DNA of 64,000 nt. Origin: Pseudomonas sp. sp1636 (GTDB lineage: Bacteria; Pseudomonadota; Gammaproteobacteria; Pseudomonadales; Pseudomonadaceae). The position numbers were made by a program, and so were the translations under genes. Positions within the stretch are counted from its first letter, which is position 1; the number at the start of each line of letters is the position of its first letter. Below the pieces are notes generated by a model that was given only the letters and a program-made list of their open reading frames with translations, was not told the origin of the DNA and made no database searches. Shown here piece after piece: positions 44,235-52,402 of the stretch. The stretch covers positions 62,001 to 126,000 of the forward strand of contig NZ_JARRAB010000006.1 of the NCBI RefSeq assembly GCF_030376615.1. Direction: 5' to 3'.

Positions 44235-45877
44235 GGACTGAGGTTCTCCTCAGCGAGGTGGCGCAGGGACTCGGGGACGAAGGCCATGTCGGTGGCTTCG
44301 CGGATGGCGATGCTCATCTGCAGACGCAGCACCTGCTCGGGCACCGGCGGCTGATAGCCCTGCAGACAGTGCTCGAGCGCCGCCAGGGGCTGCATCTGCG
44401 CGGTGCGCACCTGGCGGTAGACCTTGACCGCCAGCGCCTCGGCGGCACCCGGGGTAAGCAGCAAGGGCAGCGCCAGTTTGACCAGCGCTTTGCTCTCCAG
44501 CTTGAGCTCGAAGCGCCCCAGCAGGGCCTTGAGCAGCGCCGCGCTTTCTGCCCGCGTGGTGGTCGGCAGCAGCGGAATCTTCACGTCGACCCGGCCCGGC
44601 CGTTTGAGGTCGACCTCGATCAGGTCGGGGCGCGAGGAGGCGAGGATCCAGATCACCTTGCCGCGGTTGTCGGCATCGCCCATCTCCTGGGCGATCATCG
44701 AGTAGAGGCGCCCGGACAGGCCGCTGTCGCCGCTGCCGCCGTCGCGCTTGCCGAGGCTCTGGTCGGCTTCGTCGATAAACACGATGCAACGGCCCAGGCC
44801 ACGGATCAGGCGGAAGATCTTCTCCAGGTTGCCCTCGCTGGAGCCGACCCAGCGGTCGCGGAAGTTCTTCAGCTTGACCACCGGCACCCCGGCCTCGCCG
44901 GCCAGGCACTCGACCAGGTAGGTCTTGCCGGTGCCGACCGGGCCGCAAAAGATATAGCCCTTGGGCAGCGCACGCAGATCACTGGCCTGCCACAGCGCCA
45001 TGTCCTGGCGCAGCCAGACTTTCAGCGCCTCCTGGGCGTGGTAGTCGTCCAGCGTGCGCTTGGATTCGATGAATTCCACCAGCCCGGCGCTGTCGTTTTC
45101 CACCAGCTCCTTCTTCGCCTCGATCCAGTCCTGGGCGCCGAGCACCTGGCCCTGGTGGGCACGGCGCTTGACCAGGCTGGCCAGGGCGCTGAGGCTGACT
45201 CCGGCCAGGGCCGCCACCGTTGCGCCGTTTTCGGCGGCGAAGGCGGCGGGATGATCGATGCGCAGCTGCGCCAGGCACTGGCCGAGGCTGGCGGCATCCG
45301 GCAGCGGCACCTGCACCCGGTCGATGCGCGGGTTATTGGCCACCAGCGGGTGCAGGTCGTTGAGGTTGTCGGCCAGTAGCAGGCTGGCGAAGGCCATGTC
45401 GCTGAACGGCGGCTCGGCGGCCCAGTCGCGCACCAGGCTGGCCAGGCTGGCGCTGGCGAAATCGCCCTGGCGGCTGGCCGGCAGCACCAGCTCGGCGCCG
45501 CGCAGGATCACCGCCACATGCTCGTTGTCGCCACGACCCAGGGCCGTCAGGTTGGCGCGGTAACGCAGGTAGCGGCTGATCAGCTCGACCGCTTCGCGCG
45601 GGTCATGGGGCCAGGGCCGCACCTGCTCGGCGGCCGGCCACTGGGCGAAACGCTCGCCGCCGCGCAGCAGGCTGAGGCCGTTGCCCGGATCGTAGACAAA
45701 GACGATATCGAAGGTGCCGAGCAGCTTGGCCTCCAGGTAGCGGGTCAGGCTGACCAGGCGACCGTCCAGGGGGAAGCGGTCGGCGACGTTGCCATAGAGC
45801 ACGAACTGGCCGTGGGCGCCGCTCTCGTAGGCCAGGCGTAGCTCGGCGACCCAGGCCGCGACTGCTGACTCGGCCAT
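44231..45877 (-). CDS. AAA+ ATPase associated with PspA-like protein
   Basis: A 548-residue protein. Residues 1-300 form an N-terminal domain with an AAA-like appearance but lacking Walker motifs. Residues 305-450 form a classical AAA core: Walker A GPVGTGKT (312-319), Walker B CIVFIDEAD (364-372), sensor 1/arginine-finger region SSRPDLIEVDLKRPGRVD (414-431). The core resembles FtsH/proteasomal-type AAA rather than PspF-type sigma-54 activators, and no sigma-54 contact GAFTGA motif is present. It starts three bases after the PspA-like gene. It may remodel PspA-type oligomers. Confidence 0.87.
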   Translation of the reverse strand: MAESAVAAWVAELRLAYESGAHGQFVLYGNVADRFPLDGRLVSLTRYLEAKLLGTFDIVFVYDPGNGLSLLRGGERFAQWPAAEQVRPWPHDPREAVELISRYLRYRANLTALGRGDNEHVAVILRGAELVLPASRQGDFASASLASLVRDWAAEPPFSDMAFASLLLADNLNDLHPLVANNPRIDRVQVPLPDAASLGQCLAQLRIDHPAAFAAENGATVAALAGVSLSALASLVKRRAHQGQVLGAQDWIEAKKELVENDSAGLVEFIESKRTLDDYHAQEALKVWLRQDMALWQASDLRALPKGYIFCGPVGTGKTYLVECLAGEAGVPVVKLKNFRDRWVGSSEGNLEKIFRLIRGLGRCIVFIDEADQSLGKRDGGSGDSGLSGRLYSMIAQEMGDADNRGKVIWILASSRPDLIEVDLKRPGRVDVKIPLLPTTTRAESAALLKALLGRFELKLESKALVKLALPLLLTPGAAEALAVKVYRQVRTAQMQPLAALEHCLQGYQPPVPEQVLRLQMSIAIREATDMAFVPESLRHLAEENLSP

Positions 45878-45880
45878 CAG

Positions 45881-46636
45881 CTACTGGTTTTCCGACTGCG
45901 GGTTGCTGCCGCCCATGCTGCGGCTGGTCGCCGCTGCCTCACTGGTTTGCTGGCCCGGCAGGCTGATGCCCTCCTTGGCGGCGAACTCGGCCAGGGCCTG
46001 GTCGGCCAGGGCGTCCATCTCGGCTTCCTTGAGGTTGACTTCGCTCATGTCCATGGCGTCGCGGGCCATGCGCGCGCGGCCGGCGGCCTGGGTGCGCTCC
46101 TCCTCGACCATCTCGTGCAGGCGGTTGAGGGTGTCGCCCGAGCCACCGAGGTTGCTGACCATGCCGGCGGCCATCTCGTTCATCTCGGCCATGGCGGTCT
46201 TCATGCGCAGGTCGTTGATCGCGCCCTTGAGCGCCTCGATCTTGCTGCGCGCGGCGGCCACCGCCACCTCGCGGGCGCGGGTCAGGTTCTGGTAGGTCTC
46301 CTCGGCCTGGGCCAGCTGGCGGCGATTCTCTTCCAGCTCGCGACCGAGGTTCTGCAGGCGCAGGGCGTTCTGTGCGGCGGCCGCCTGGTTGCCGGCGCGC
46401 AGGTGGGCGGTGGTGCGCGCGTGCAGCTCGCGTTCCTCGGCCTCCTGCTTGCGCACCTGGCTCATCAGGCGCTCGGCCAGGCCGGCATGGGCGGCCAGAC
46501 CCTGGTTGAAGTTGGCGATCTGTTTGCGCAGGTTTTCCTGCTCCAGCTCCAGCAAGGCCTCCGGGTTCTTGCGCTCGAGATCCTTGATGAACAGGGAGAG
46601 GATGCCTTTGAAGATATTGGTCAGGCGATAGAACAT
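45881..46636 (-). CDS. PspA/IM30 family protein
   Basis: A 251-residue PspA-like protein. It begins with an amphipathic segment (MFYRLTNIFKGILSLF) and the rest is almost entirely coiled coil, with the family pattern EKNPEALLELEQ, then Arg/Gln-rich helices to residue 215. The C-terminal 30 residues are Ser/Gly-rich. PspA family proteins form ESCRT-III-like assemblies that protect the inner membrane. It heads a four-gene set and has an upstream ribosome site (GGAGACACC). No pspB, pspC or pspF lies nearby. Confidence 0.9.
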   Translation of the reverse strand: MFYRLTNIFKGILSLFIKDLERKNPEALLELEQENLRKQIANFNQGLAAHAGLAERLMSQVRKQEAEERELHARTTAHLRAGNQAAAAQNALRLQNLGRELEENRRQLAQAEETYQNLTRAREVAVAAARSKIEALKGAINDLRMKTAMAEMNEMAAGMVSNLGGSGDTLNRLHEMVEEERTQAAGRARMARDAMDMSEVNLKEAEMDALADQALAEFAAKEGISLPGQQTSEAAATSRSMGGSNPQSENQ

Positions 46637-46786
46637 GGTGTCTCCTTGCGCTAAGCGGGCAATCCATCGGTTACCGGCGCAATGCCGGGCAGGCTTGGCG
46701 CATTCTTGGCGAGCGCGCGCCGGGATGCAACCGTCGGTCGGCTATTGCGCCAGCAGACGTGAGTCCGTTGGCCATTTTGTGAACTG

Positions 46787-48613
46787 TCAGAATAGATCGA
46801 GTTGCCCGGCCGGGTTGTCATCGTGCGCGGGCAGGCGCGGCATGCCGGCCCGTTGCAGGCGCTCGGCCAATCCCGCCGCGCGCTCGGCGCGGGTGCTGAC
46901 CGCCTCGCCCAGGCGCGCCGGCAGGCCCCAGATCTCGACCTTGTGCTTGGCCCGGGTGATGCCGGTGTAGAACAGGCTGCGGCTCAGCAGCGGGCTGGGC
47001 TGCTCGGGCAGCGCCAGCAGCACCTCGCCGAACTCCGAGCCCTGGCTCTTGTGCACGGTCATGGCGAAGGCGCTGTCGTGGCTGGGCAGGCGCGCCGGGG
47101 CGAAGGGGCGGTAGCCGTCCTCGCCTTCAAAGAACACCCGCAGACCGTATTCGCTGGCCAGGCAGATGCCGATGTCGCCATTGAACAGGCCCAGGGCGTA
47201 GTCGTTCTGCCGCACCATCACCGGCCGGCCGACATACCAGCGCTCGCGGCTGGCGACCTGGCTGCGTCTTTTCACCCGAGCTTCCAGCGCCTCGTTGATC
47301 CCGGCCACGCCCCAGGCGCCCTCGCGCTGGGCGCAGAGCGCGCGAAAGGCGTTGAAGGCGGCGAAGGCCGCAGCCGGATCGGCGCTTTTCGCCGCGGCGA
47401 GAAAGGGCGCGTAGCCCCGATCCAGCCGTTCGAGCAGATCGGCGGGGGTCGGCTGGGCATTCCAGGCCAGGTCGTCGCGCGACTCCTGCAACAGCGCGAG
47501 GGTGCCCGGCACATTGCCGCCGTTGATCCGCCGCGCCAGCTCGCCGATGCCGCTGTCGCCGGCGAAGCGGTGGCTGTGAGTCAGCAGCACCACCGCATCG
47601 CCCAGGCGTGAAGTCGGCTGGGCGAGCGGCACCTGCTGGCCGCTAAGGCGTTGCAGGTCGCTGGCGGCTTGGGCGTCGAAGCCGCGGCCCGCGCAGAGCT
47701 CGGCGAACACCGCGCCGGCCTCCACCGCGCACAATTGATCCTTGTCGCCGAGCAGGATCAGCCGGGCGCTCGGCGGCAGGGCGTCGACCAGCTTGGCCAT
47801 CAGCGCCAGGTCGACCATCGAGGCTTCGTCGACCACCAGCACGTCCAGCGCCAGCGGGTTGGCCGCGTGATGACGCATCTGCGGGCTATCGCCACAGCTG
47901 CCGAGCAGGCGGTGCAGGGTGCGCGCCTCGTCCGGCAGCGCCGCCTTGATCGCCTCGTCGACCGGCAGCTCGGCCTTGGCATTGCGGATCGCCTCGGCCA
48001 TGCGGGCCGCGGCCTTGCCGGTCGGGGCGGCCAGGCCGATGGCCAGACGCTCGCCGCCGGGCTGCTCGAGTAGGGCGGCGAGCAGGCGCACCACGGTGGT
48101 GGTCTTGCCGGTGCCGGGGCCGCCGGAGATCACCGCCAGCCGGCGCCGCACCGCCTGGGCGGCAGCCAGACGCTGCCAGTCGGGTTGCTGCCGATTGAAG
48201 GCAAACAAACGGCTCAGGCTTTCGCTTAACTGGGCTTCATCGACCGGCGGCAGGTCGGCGCTGCGAACCAACAGCTGGTCGGCCAGGCGCCGCTCGTAAG
48301 CGTGATAGCGCGCCAGATAGAGCCGCCCATGCTCGAGAATCAGCGGGCTGAAGTCGCCAGCCGTACCGACCAGCGGCGAGGCCTCCAGCAGTGCTTGCCA
48401 CTGCTGGAGGTGCGGCAGGCAGAAGCCGTGATCCGGCCAGGGCCGTTGCCCGGCCATACGCGCCAACGGCAGGCAGACGTCGCCGTTATCCAGCGCCGCG
48501 CAGAGCAGCGCGGCCGAGGCCAGCAGCAGCGGTTCGGCGCCCGGGTCGAGGCGCTGCAGGCTGGCGACCAGGGCGCGTTCCAGGGGGCCAAGGGGCAGGT
48601 CGGCCAGGTTCAT
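46787..48613 (-). CDS. recD: Exodeoxyribonuclease V subunit alpha
   Basis: A 608-residue superfamily 1B 5'-3' helicase subunit of RecBCD. Walker A is ISGGPGTGKTTT (about 164-172) and Walker B VVDEASMVDLALM. Helicase motif VI is FAMTVHKSQGSEF and FYTGITRAKHKVEIWG is the late motif. ATG 48613 (MNLADLPLGPL) is the natural start. It follows recB with a repeat in the 106-bp gap. Confidence 0.95.
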   Translation of the reverse strand: MNLADLPLGPLERALVASLQRLDPGAEPLLLASAALLCAALDNGDVCLPLARMAGQRPWPDHGFCLPHLQQWQALLEASPLVGTAGDFSPLILEHGRLYLARYHAYERRLADQLLVRSADLPPVDEAQLSESLSRLFAFNRQQPDWQRLAAAQAVRRRLAVISGGPGTGKTTTVVRLLAALLEQPGGERLAIGLAAPTGKAAARMAEAIRNAKAELPVDEAIKAALPDEARTLHRLLGSCGDSPQMRHHAANPLALDVLVVDEASMVDLALMAKLVDALPPSARLILLGDKDQLCAVEAGAVFAELCAGRGFDAQAASDLQRLSGQQVPLAQPTSRLGDAVVLLTHSHRFAGDSGIGELARRINGGNVPGTLALLQESRDDLAWNAQPTPADLLERLDRGYAPFLAAAKSADPAAAFAAFNAFRALCAQREGAWGVAGINEALEARVKRRSQVASRERWYVGRPVMVRQNDYALGLFNGDIGICLASEYGLRVFFEGEDGYRPFAPARLPSHDSAFAMTVHKSQGSEFGEVLLALPEQPSPLLSRSLFYTGITRAKHKVEIWGLPARLGEAVSTRAERAAGLAERLQRAGMPRLPAHDDNPAGQLDLF

Positions 48614-48637
48614 CGACCACCGCCGTAGGGTGCGCCC

Positions 48638-48707
48638 GTGGCCCGGATGCAATCCGGGGAATTCGTCAGGCGCCGCGAAGAGCGCTCCCGGCTTGCATCC
48701 GGGCTAC
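48638..48707. repeat. GTAGCCCGGAT palindromic repeat (paired)
   Basis: GTGGCCCGGATGCAATCCGG at the left pairs with GCATCCGGGCTAC at the right, around a GC-rich loop. It lies between recB and recD. Confidence 0.75.
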
Positions 48708-48719
48708 AGAAAACGCGCA

Positions 48720-51700
48720 TCACTCGTTGCCCTCGAACAGGTTATCCAGCGCATCCAGCAAACCATCCTCCGGGCGCGAAAAGTACACCCCGGCGCCCGG
48801 CATGCCGCGCAGGAACAGGTAATAGGCGCCGCCCAGCTGGCGGTCGTCGAAATCGGCCAGACGCTGGCGCAGGAAGCGCCGCAGCGCCACCAGATAGATC
48901 AGGTATTGCAGGTAGTAATGCTCGCCGGCCAGGGCCTGGAGCAGACGTTCGCCGTCGTAGTAGCCGACGTCCGGGCCGAGCCAGTTGGATTTGTAGTCGG
49001 CGATATACCAGCGCCCGTCGTGCTCGAAGGTCAGGTCGATAAAGCCCTTGAGAAAGCCCTTGAGGCTGTCGAACTCCAGGCGTGCCGCCGCCTCGCGCAT
49101 CGGTGCGGCCAGGCCATGAACCGGATCGCTGAGGAGCGCGCGCAGACGCGACACCTCCAGCCCGGCCACCGGGAAGGTAAAGCCCAGCTCGGGCAGGCGT
49201 CGCGCCGGGTTCAGCCCGGCCAGGGTCAGGCCCTGGCCATTGAGGTCGGTGTCGAGCACCTGCTGCAACTGGCTCAGCGCCACCTCGCTCCAGTCGCCGT
49301 CGATGCCGTGGCCGCGCAGGGCCGGTTCGACCAGCTCGGCCAACGGCGCCTTGCCGCGCGCCCAGTCCTCCAGGATCGCGTGCAGGCAGGTGCCGGCGCG
49401 AGCGCCGCGGGGGAAGGCGAAGAAGCCGCTGCCCGGCTCGCTGGCGGCGGGCAGCACCAGACCGTCGCGATCCGGCGCTTCCATGTGCAGGCCGGCGGCC
49501 AGGCCGGAGAAGCTGCCGATGCGCCAGGCGCTGTGCAGGCTGCGCTGCAGGATGGCCAGTTGCCGGGGCGCCGGGGCGCGCCGCTCGCCGGCGGCACTGG
49601 CTTCGCTCTCGCGCAGCGCCTGCACGGCCATATGGCCATGGCTTGCGCCGACCAGCTGCTCGATCTCGCCGCGCAGGCCGGCAGGGCCGAGGCTTTGCAG
49701 ATGGCCGGCGAGTTCGCCCAGGGCATCCTCGCCCGGCAGCTGGCGACCGTGCAGCAGCCAGGCCAGGGCGCTGCTGTGCAGGCCGGCCTCGCCGAGGGTG
49801 CCGTCCTTTTTCGGCTTGCAGTCCACCGGCCCCCAGTGCAACCACAGGCGGTCGTGGGCCCGGGTCAGGGCCACGTAGGCCAGGCGCAGGCGCTCGGCGA
49901 AGCGTTCGTGGCGGGCGCGCTCGCGGTGGCTGTCGAGCTGCTCGCCACCCAGATCGAGCAATGGCGTGCCGTCGTCGGCGTGGCAGCTGATGTCTTCGCG
50001 CTGACGCAGCAGCGCGCCGTCCCACAGGTAGGGGCAGAACACCAGGGGGTATTCCAGGCCCTTGGAAGTGTGGATGGTGACGATCTGCACCCGCTCGGCA
50101 TCGCTTTCCAGGCGCAGCAGGGCTTCTTCGCCGTGGGCCTCGGCGCTGCGCTGGGCGTTGAACCAGCTCAGCAGCTGTTCCAGCCCGGGGCGTTGCAGGC
50201 TCTCGCCCTGCAGCAGTTCGGCCAGGTGCAGCAGGTTGGTCAGGCGGCGTTCGCCATCGACCAGGGCGAGCAGCCGCGGCGCCACCTGCTGCTCATCGAG
50301 CCAGGCGCGGAAGGCGCGCATAAAGCCCTGTTGCTGCCAGAGCTGATGGTAGCGCTCGGCGGCTTCGCGCTCGGCATCCCAAGCCTGGGCATCGTCCGCG
50401 CAGGCGGCCAGATCCGCCGCACTGCGGCCGAGCAGGCGGCTGGCCAGGGCATAGCGCAGCGCGCCTTCGCGGCCCGGTTCGGCATAGGCGGCGAGCACCG
50501 CGGCCAGTTCCTCGGCTTCCTCGCTGTGCCAGACGTTCTCCTTGCCGCGGCGCACGCTGGGCACGCCGCGCGCCGCCAACTCGGCCGCCACTTCGCCGGC
50601 CTGGCGGTGGCTGGCGACCAACACCGCAATATCGCCGCCCTTGAGCGGCGTATGCTCGCCCTGCGCCTCGAAATAGGCCTCGCCGCGGCCGCTGGCCGCC
50701 AGCAGGGCGGCGATGCGCCGGGCCGTGTCGCGGGCCACCAGGACGCCGGCCTCACCCTTGCCGAGGTAATCGTCGGCCAGCCAGACCAGCGCCACAGGCG
50801 CGTCCTGCTCGTCATCGACAACGGGCAGCACCAGCTGCGCCCGCGCCCGCGGGCTGGCGCCGACCTGCGGATACGTTAGGCCCTGTTCGGCGAAGGGCAT
50901 GGGCCGGTCGAACAACTGGTTGAGCGCGGCGATCAGCTCGGGCGTGGAGCGGTGGTTGGTGCTCAGGCTGTACTGGCGCGCCGCTTCGTCGCGGGCCTTG
51001 AGGTAGGTGGCCAGATCGGCACCGCGAAACGCATAGATGGCCTGCTTGGGGTCGCCGACGAAACACAGGTCGCCCTGGTTTTCGTAGATGCGCCGGAACA
51101 CCTGGTACTGCACCGGATCGGTGTCCTGGAATTCGTCGATCAGCGCCACCGGGTATTGCTCGCGCAGGGTGCCGGCCAGGTGGTCGCCGCCCTCGCCGTA
51201 GAGCGCCTGCTGCAGCTGGTTGAGCAGGTCGTCGAAGGCCAGCAAACGCTGCGCCGCCTTGCGCTGCGGCAGTTGCCGGTTGAGCTGGTCGATCAGGCGT
51301 ACCTGCAAATCGATCAGGCGTTGCTCGACCTCGGGCTGCGCCGCCTGCAGGGCCTCGCACAGGCCTTGCAGGGCATCGGCCAGCGGACTGTCCGGCGCCT
51401 TGCTGCCCTTCTTGCTGGCCTTGGCCAGGCCGTCGCGCGCCAGGCGCTGGTGCGCCTCGGTCTTGCCGAACAGCGCGGCGGCATCGCTGAAGTAACCGTT
51501 CAGCTCGGCCTGCCAGAGGCCGAGTTTGGCCGGGTTGCACATATTGCTCTTGAAGCCGGCGAAGGCCTTGAGCTGCTGCAGCCATTCACCGCTCAGCTGC
51601 TGCCAGAGGCACTGCGCGTGCTGCCAGGCGCCGCGCAGGGCGCTCAGCTCGCTGCCGGCCCCGGGCTGCGGTTCGATGCGCAGGTAGGGCTTGCCCAGGT

Positions 51701-52256
51701 GGTTGCGCAGACGCTGGCGCAGGCTCTGCGGGGTGATTTTTTGCTGCACCAGGAAGGCCGCCCACTCCGGCTCGGCGGCGGCCAGCTCGTGGCGCCAGAG
51801 GTCGGCGAGCAGGGCGTCGAGAATTTCGCGGTCGTCGTGGGTCAGCTCGTTGTCGAAGTCGCCGCCGGCCTCGAACGCGGCATCCTGCAGGGCGCGCTGG
51901 CAGAAACCGTGGATGGTGAAGATCGCCGCCTCGTCGAAGCCGTGCACCGCCAGCAGCAGACGCCGATGACTGGCCGCATCCGGGTACTGGGCGTGCAGGC
52001 GATTGAGCAGCTCGTCCGCGCCTGGGCCGTTGTCGTAGACCGCCAGCAGCTCGGCCAGGCGCCTGCGGATGCGCTCGCGCAATTCGGCGGTGGCGGCGGT
52101 GGTAAAGGTCACCACCAGAATCTGCGCCACCGACAGCCGCCGCTCCAGCAGCAGGCGGGCATACAGGGCGGTCAGGGTCCAGGTCTTGCCGGTGCCGGCG
52201 CTGGCTTCGATCAGCGAGCGACCGGCGAAGCTGTCCTGCAGCAGATCGAGGTTCAT
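48720..52256 (-). CDS. recB: Exodeoxyribonuclease V subunit beta
   Basis: An 1178-residue UvrD-like 3'-5' helicase and nuclease. Walker A is IEASAGTGKTWT near residue 20; the DEAD-like box is VALIDEFQDTDPVQY; late helicase motifs include VQIVTIHTSKGLEYPLVF. The C-terminal nuclease residues are in FLKGFIDLTFEHDGRWYI with ADYKSNWLG (Asp-Asp-Lys). It lies downstream of the inserted AlbA_2-type gene with 143 bp between, containing two palindromes that may affect its transcription. Confidence 0.96.
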   Translation of the reverse strand: MNLDLLQDSFAGRSLIEASAGTGKTWTLTALYARLLLERRLSVAQILVVTFTTAATAELRERIRRRLAELLAVYDNGPGADELLNRLHAQYPDAASHRRLLLAVHGFDEAAIFTIHGFCQRALQDAAFEAGGDFDNELTHDDREILDALLADLWRHELAAAEPEWAAFLVQQKITPQSLRQRLRNHLGKPYLRIEPQPGAGSELSALRGAWQHAQCLWQQLSGEWLQQLKAFAGFKSNMCNPAKLGLWQAELNGYFSDAAALFGKTEAHQRLARDGLAKASKKGSKAPDSPLADALQGLCEALQAAQPEVEQRLIDLQVRLIDQLNRQLPQRKAAQRLLAFDDLLNQLQQALYGEGGDHLAGTLREQYPVALIDEFQDTDPVQYQVFRRIYENQGDLCFVGDPKQAIYAFRGADLATYLKARDEAARQYSLSTNHRSTPELIAALNQLFDRPMPFAEQGLTYPQVGASPRARAQLVLPVVDDEQDAPVALVWLADDYLGKGEAGVLVARDTARRIAALLAASGRGEAYFEAQGEHTPLKGGDIAVLVASHRQAGEVAAELAARGVPSVRRGKENVWHSEEAEELAAVLAAYAEPGREGALRYALASRLLGRSAADLAACADDAQAWDAEREAAERYHQLWQQQGFMRAFRAWLDEQQVAPRLLALVDGERRLTNLLHLAELLQGESLQRPGLEQLLSWFNAQRSAEAHGEEALLRLESDAERVQIVTIHTSKGLEYPLVFCPYLWDGALLRQREDISCHADDGTPLLDLGGEQLDSHRERARHERFAERLRLAYVALTRAHDRLWLHWGPVDCKPKKDGTLGEAGLHSSALAWLLHGRQLPGEDALGELAGHLQSLGPAGLRGEIEQLVGASHGHMAVQALRESEASAAGERRAPAPRQLAILQRSLHSAWRIGSFSGLAAGLHMEAPDRDGLVLPAASEPGSGFFAFPRGARAGTCLHAILEDWARGKAPLAELVEPALRGHGIDGDWSEVALSQLQQVLDTDLNGQGLTLAGLNPARRLPELGFTFPVAGLEVSRLRALLSDPVHGLAAPMREAAARLEFDSLKGFLKGFIDLTFEHDGRWYIADYKSNWLGPDVGYYDGERLLQALAGEHYYLQYLIYLVALRRFLRQRLADFDDRQLGGAYYLFLRGMPGAGVYFSRPEDGLLDALDNLFEGNE

Positions 52257-52296
52257 ATCATCCCAGCTTCAGGGCATTTTCATGGGTTGGTTAGAC

Positions 52297-52338
52297 CCTG
52301 CGCCGTTTAACAACGGAACTGTTGTTAAACGGCGCAGG
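52297..52338. repeat. Perfect 18-bp inverted repeat between inserted gene and recB
   Basis: CCTGCGCCGTTTAACAAC (52297-52314) and its exact complement (52321-52338) flank the six bases GGAACT. The arms form a long hairpin. It is not followed by a clear T run on either strand. It lies 41 bp upstream of the recB start. Confidence 0.75.
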
Positions 52339-52368
52339 CCCTTGATTCATTGGTCTTAATCGAGAAAC

Positions 52369-52402
52369 TAGCAGTTGTTTAGCAAATGCTAAACAACTGC
52401 TA
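52369..52402. repeat. Perfect 16-bp inverted repeat overlapping the stop of the AlbA_2 gene
   Basis: TAGCAGTTGTTTAGCA (52369-52384) and its exact complement (52387-52402) are separated by AA only. The right arm includes the TAG stop codon of the AlbA_2-type gene. A hairpin this long would strongly affect RNA in this polycistron. Confidence 0.75.

Noticed and set aside
44231-45877. PspF-like sigma-54 activator reading of the AAA+ gene
   Set aside because: The GAFTGA loop and a C-terminal Fis-type helix-turn-helix are missing; the core resembles FtsH/Vps4-type AAA domains.
48630-50879. A 749-codon plus-strand open frame across recB
   Set aside because: It is antisense to recB, which has all helicase and nuclease motifs; the translation is Gln/Ala/Gly-rich and has no domain.
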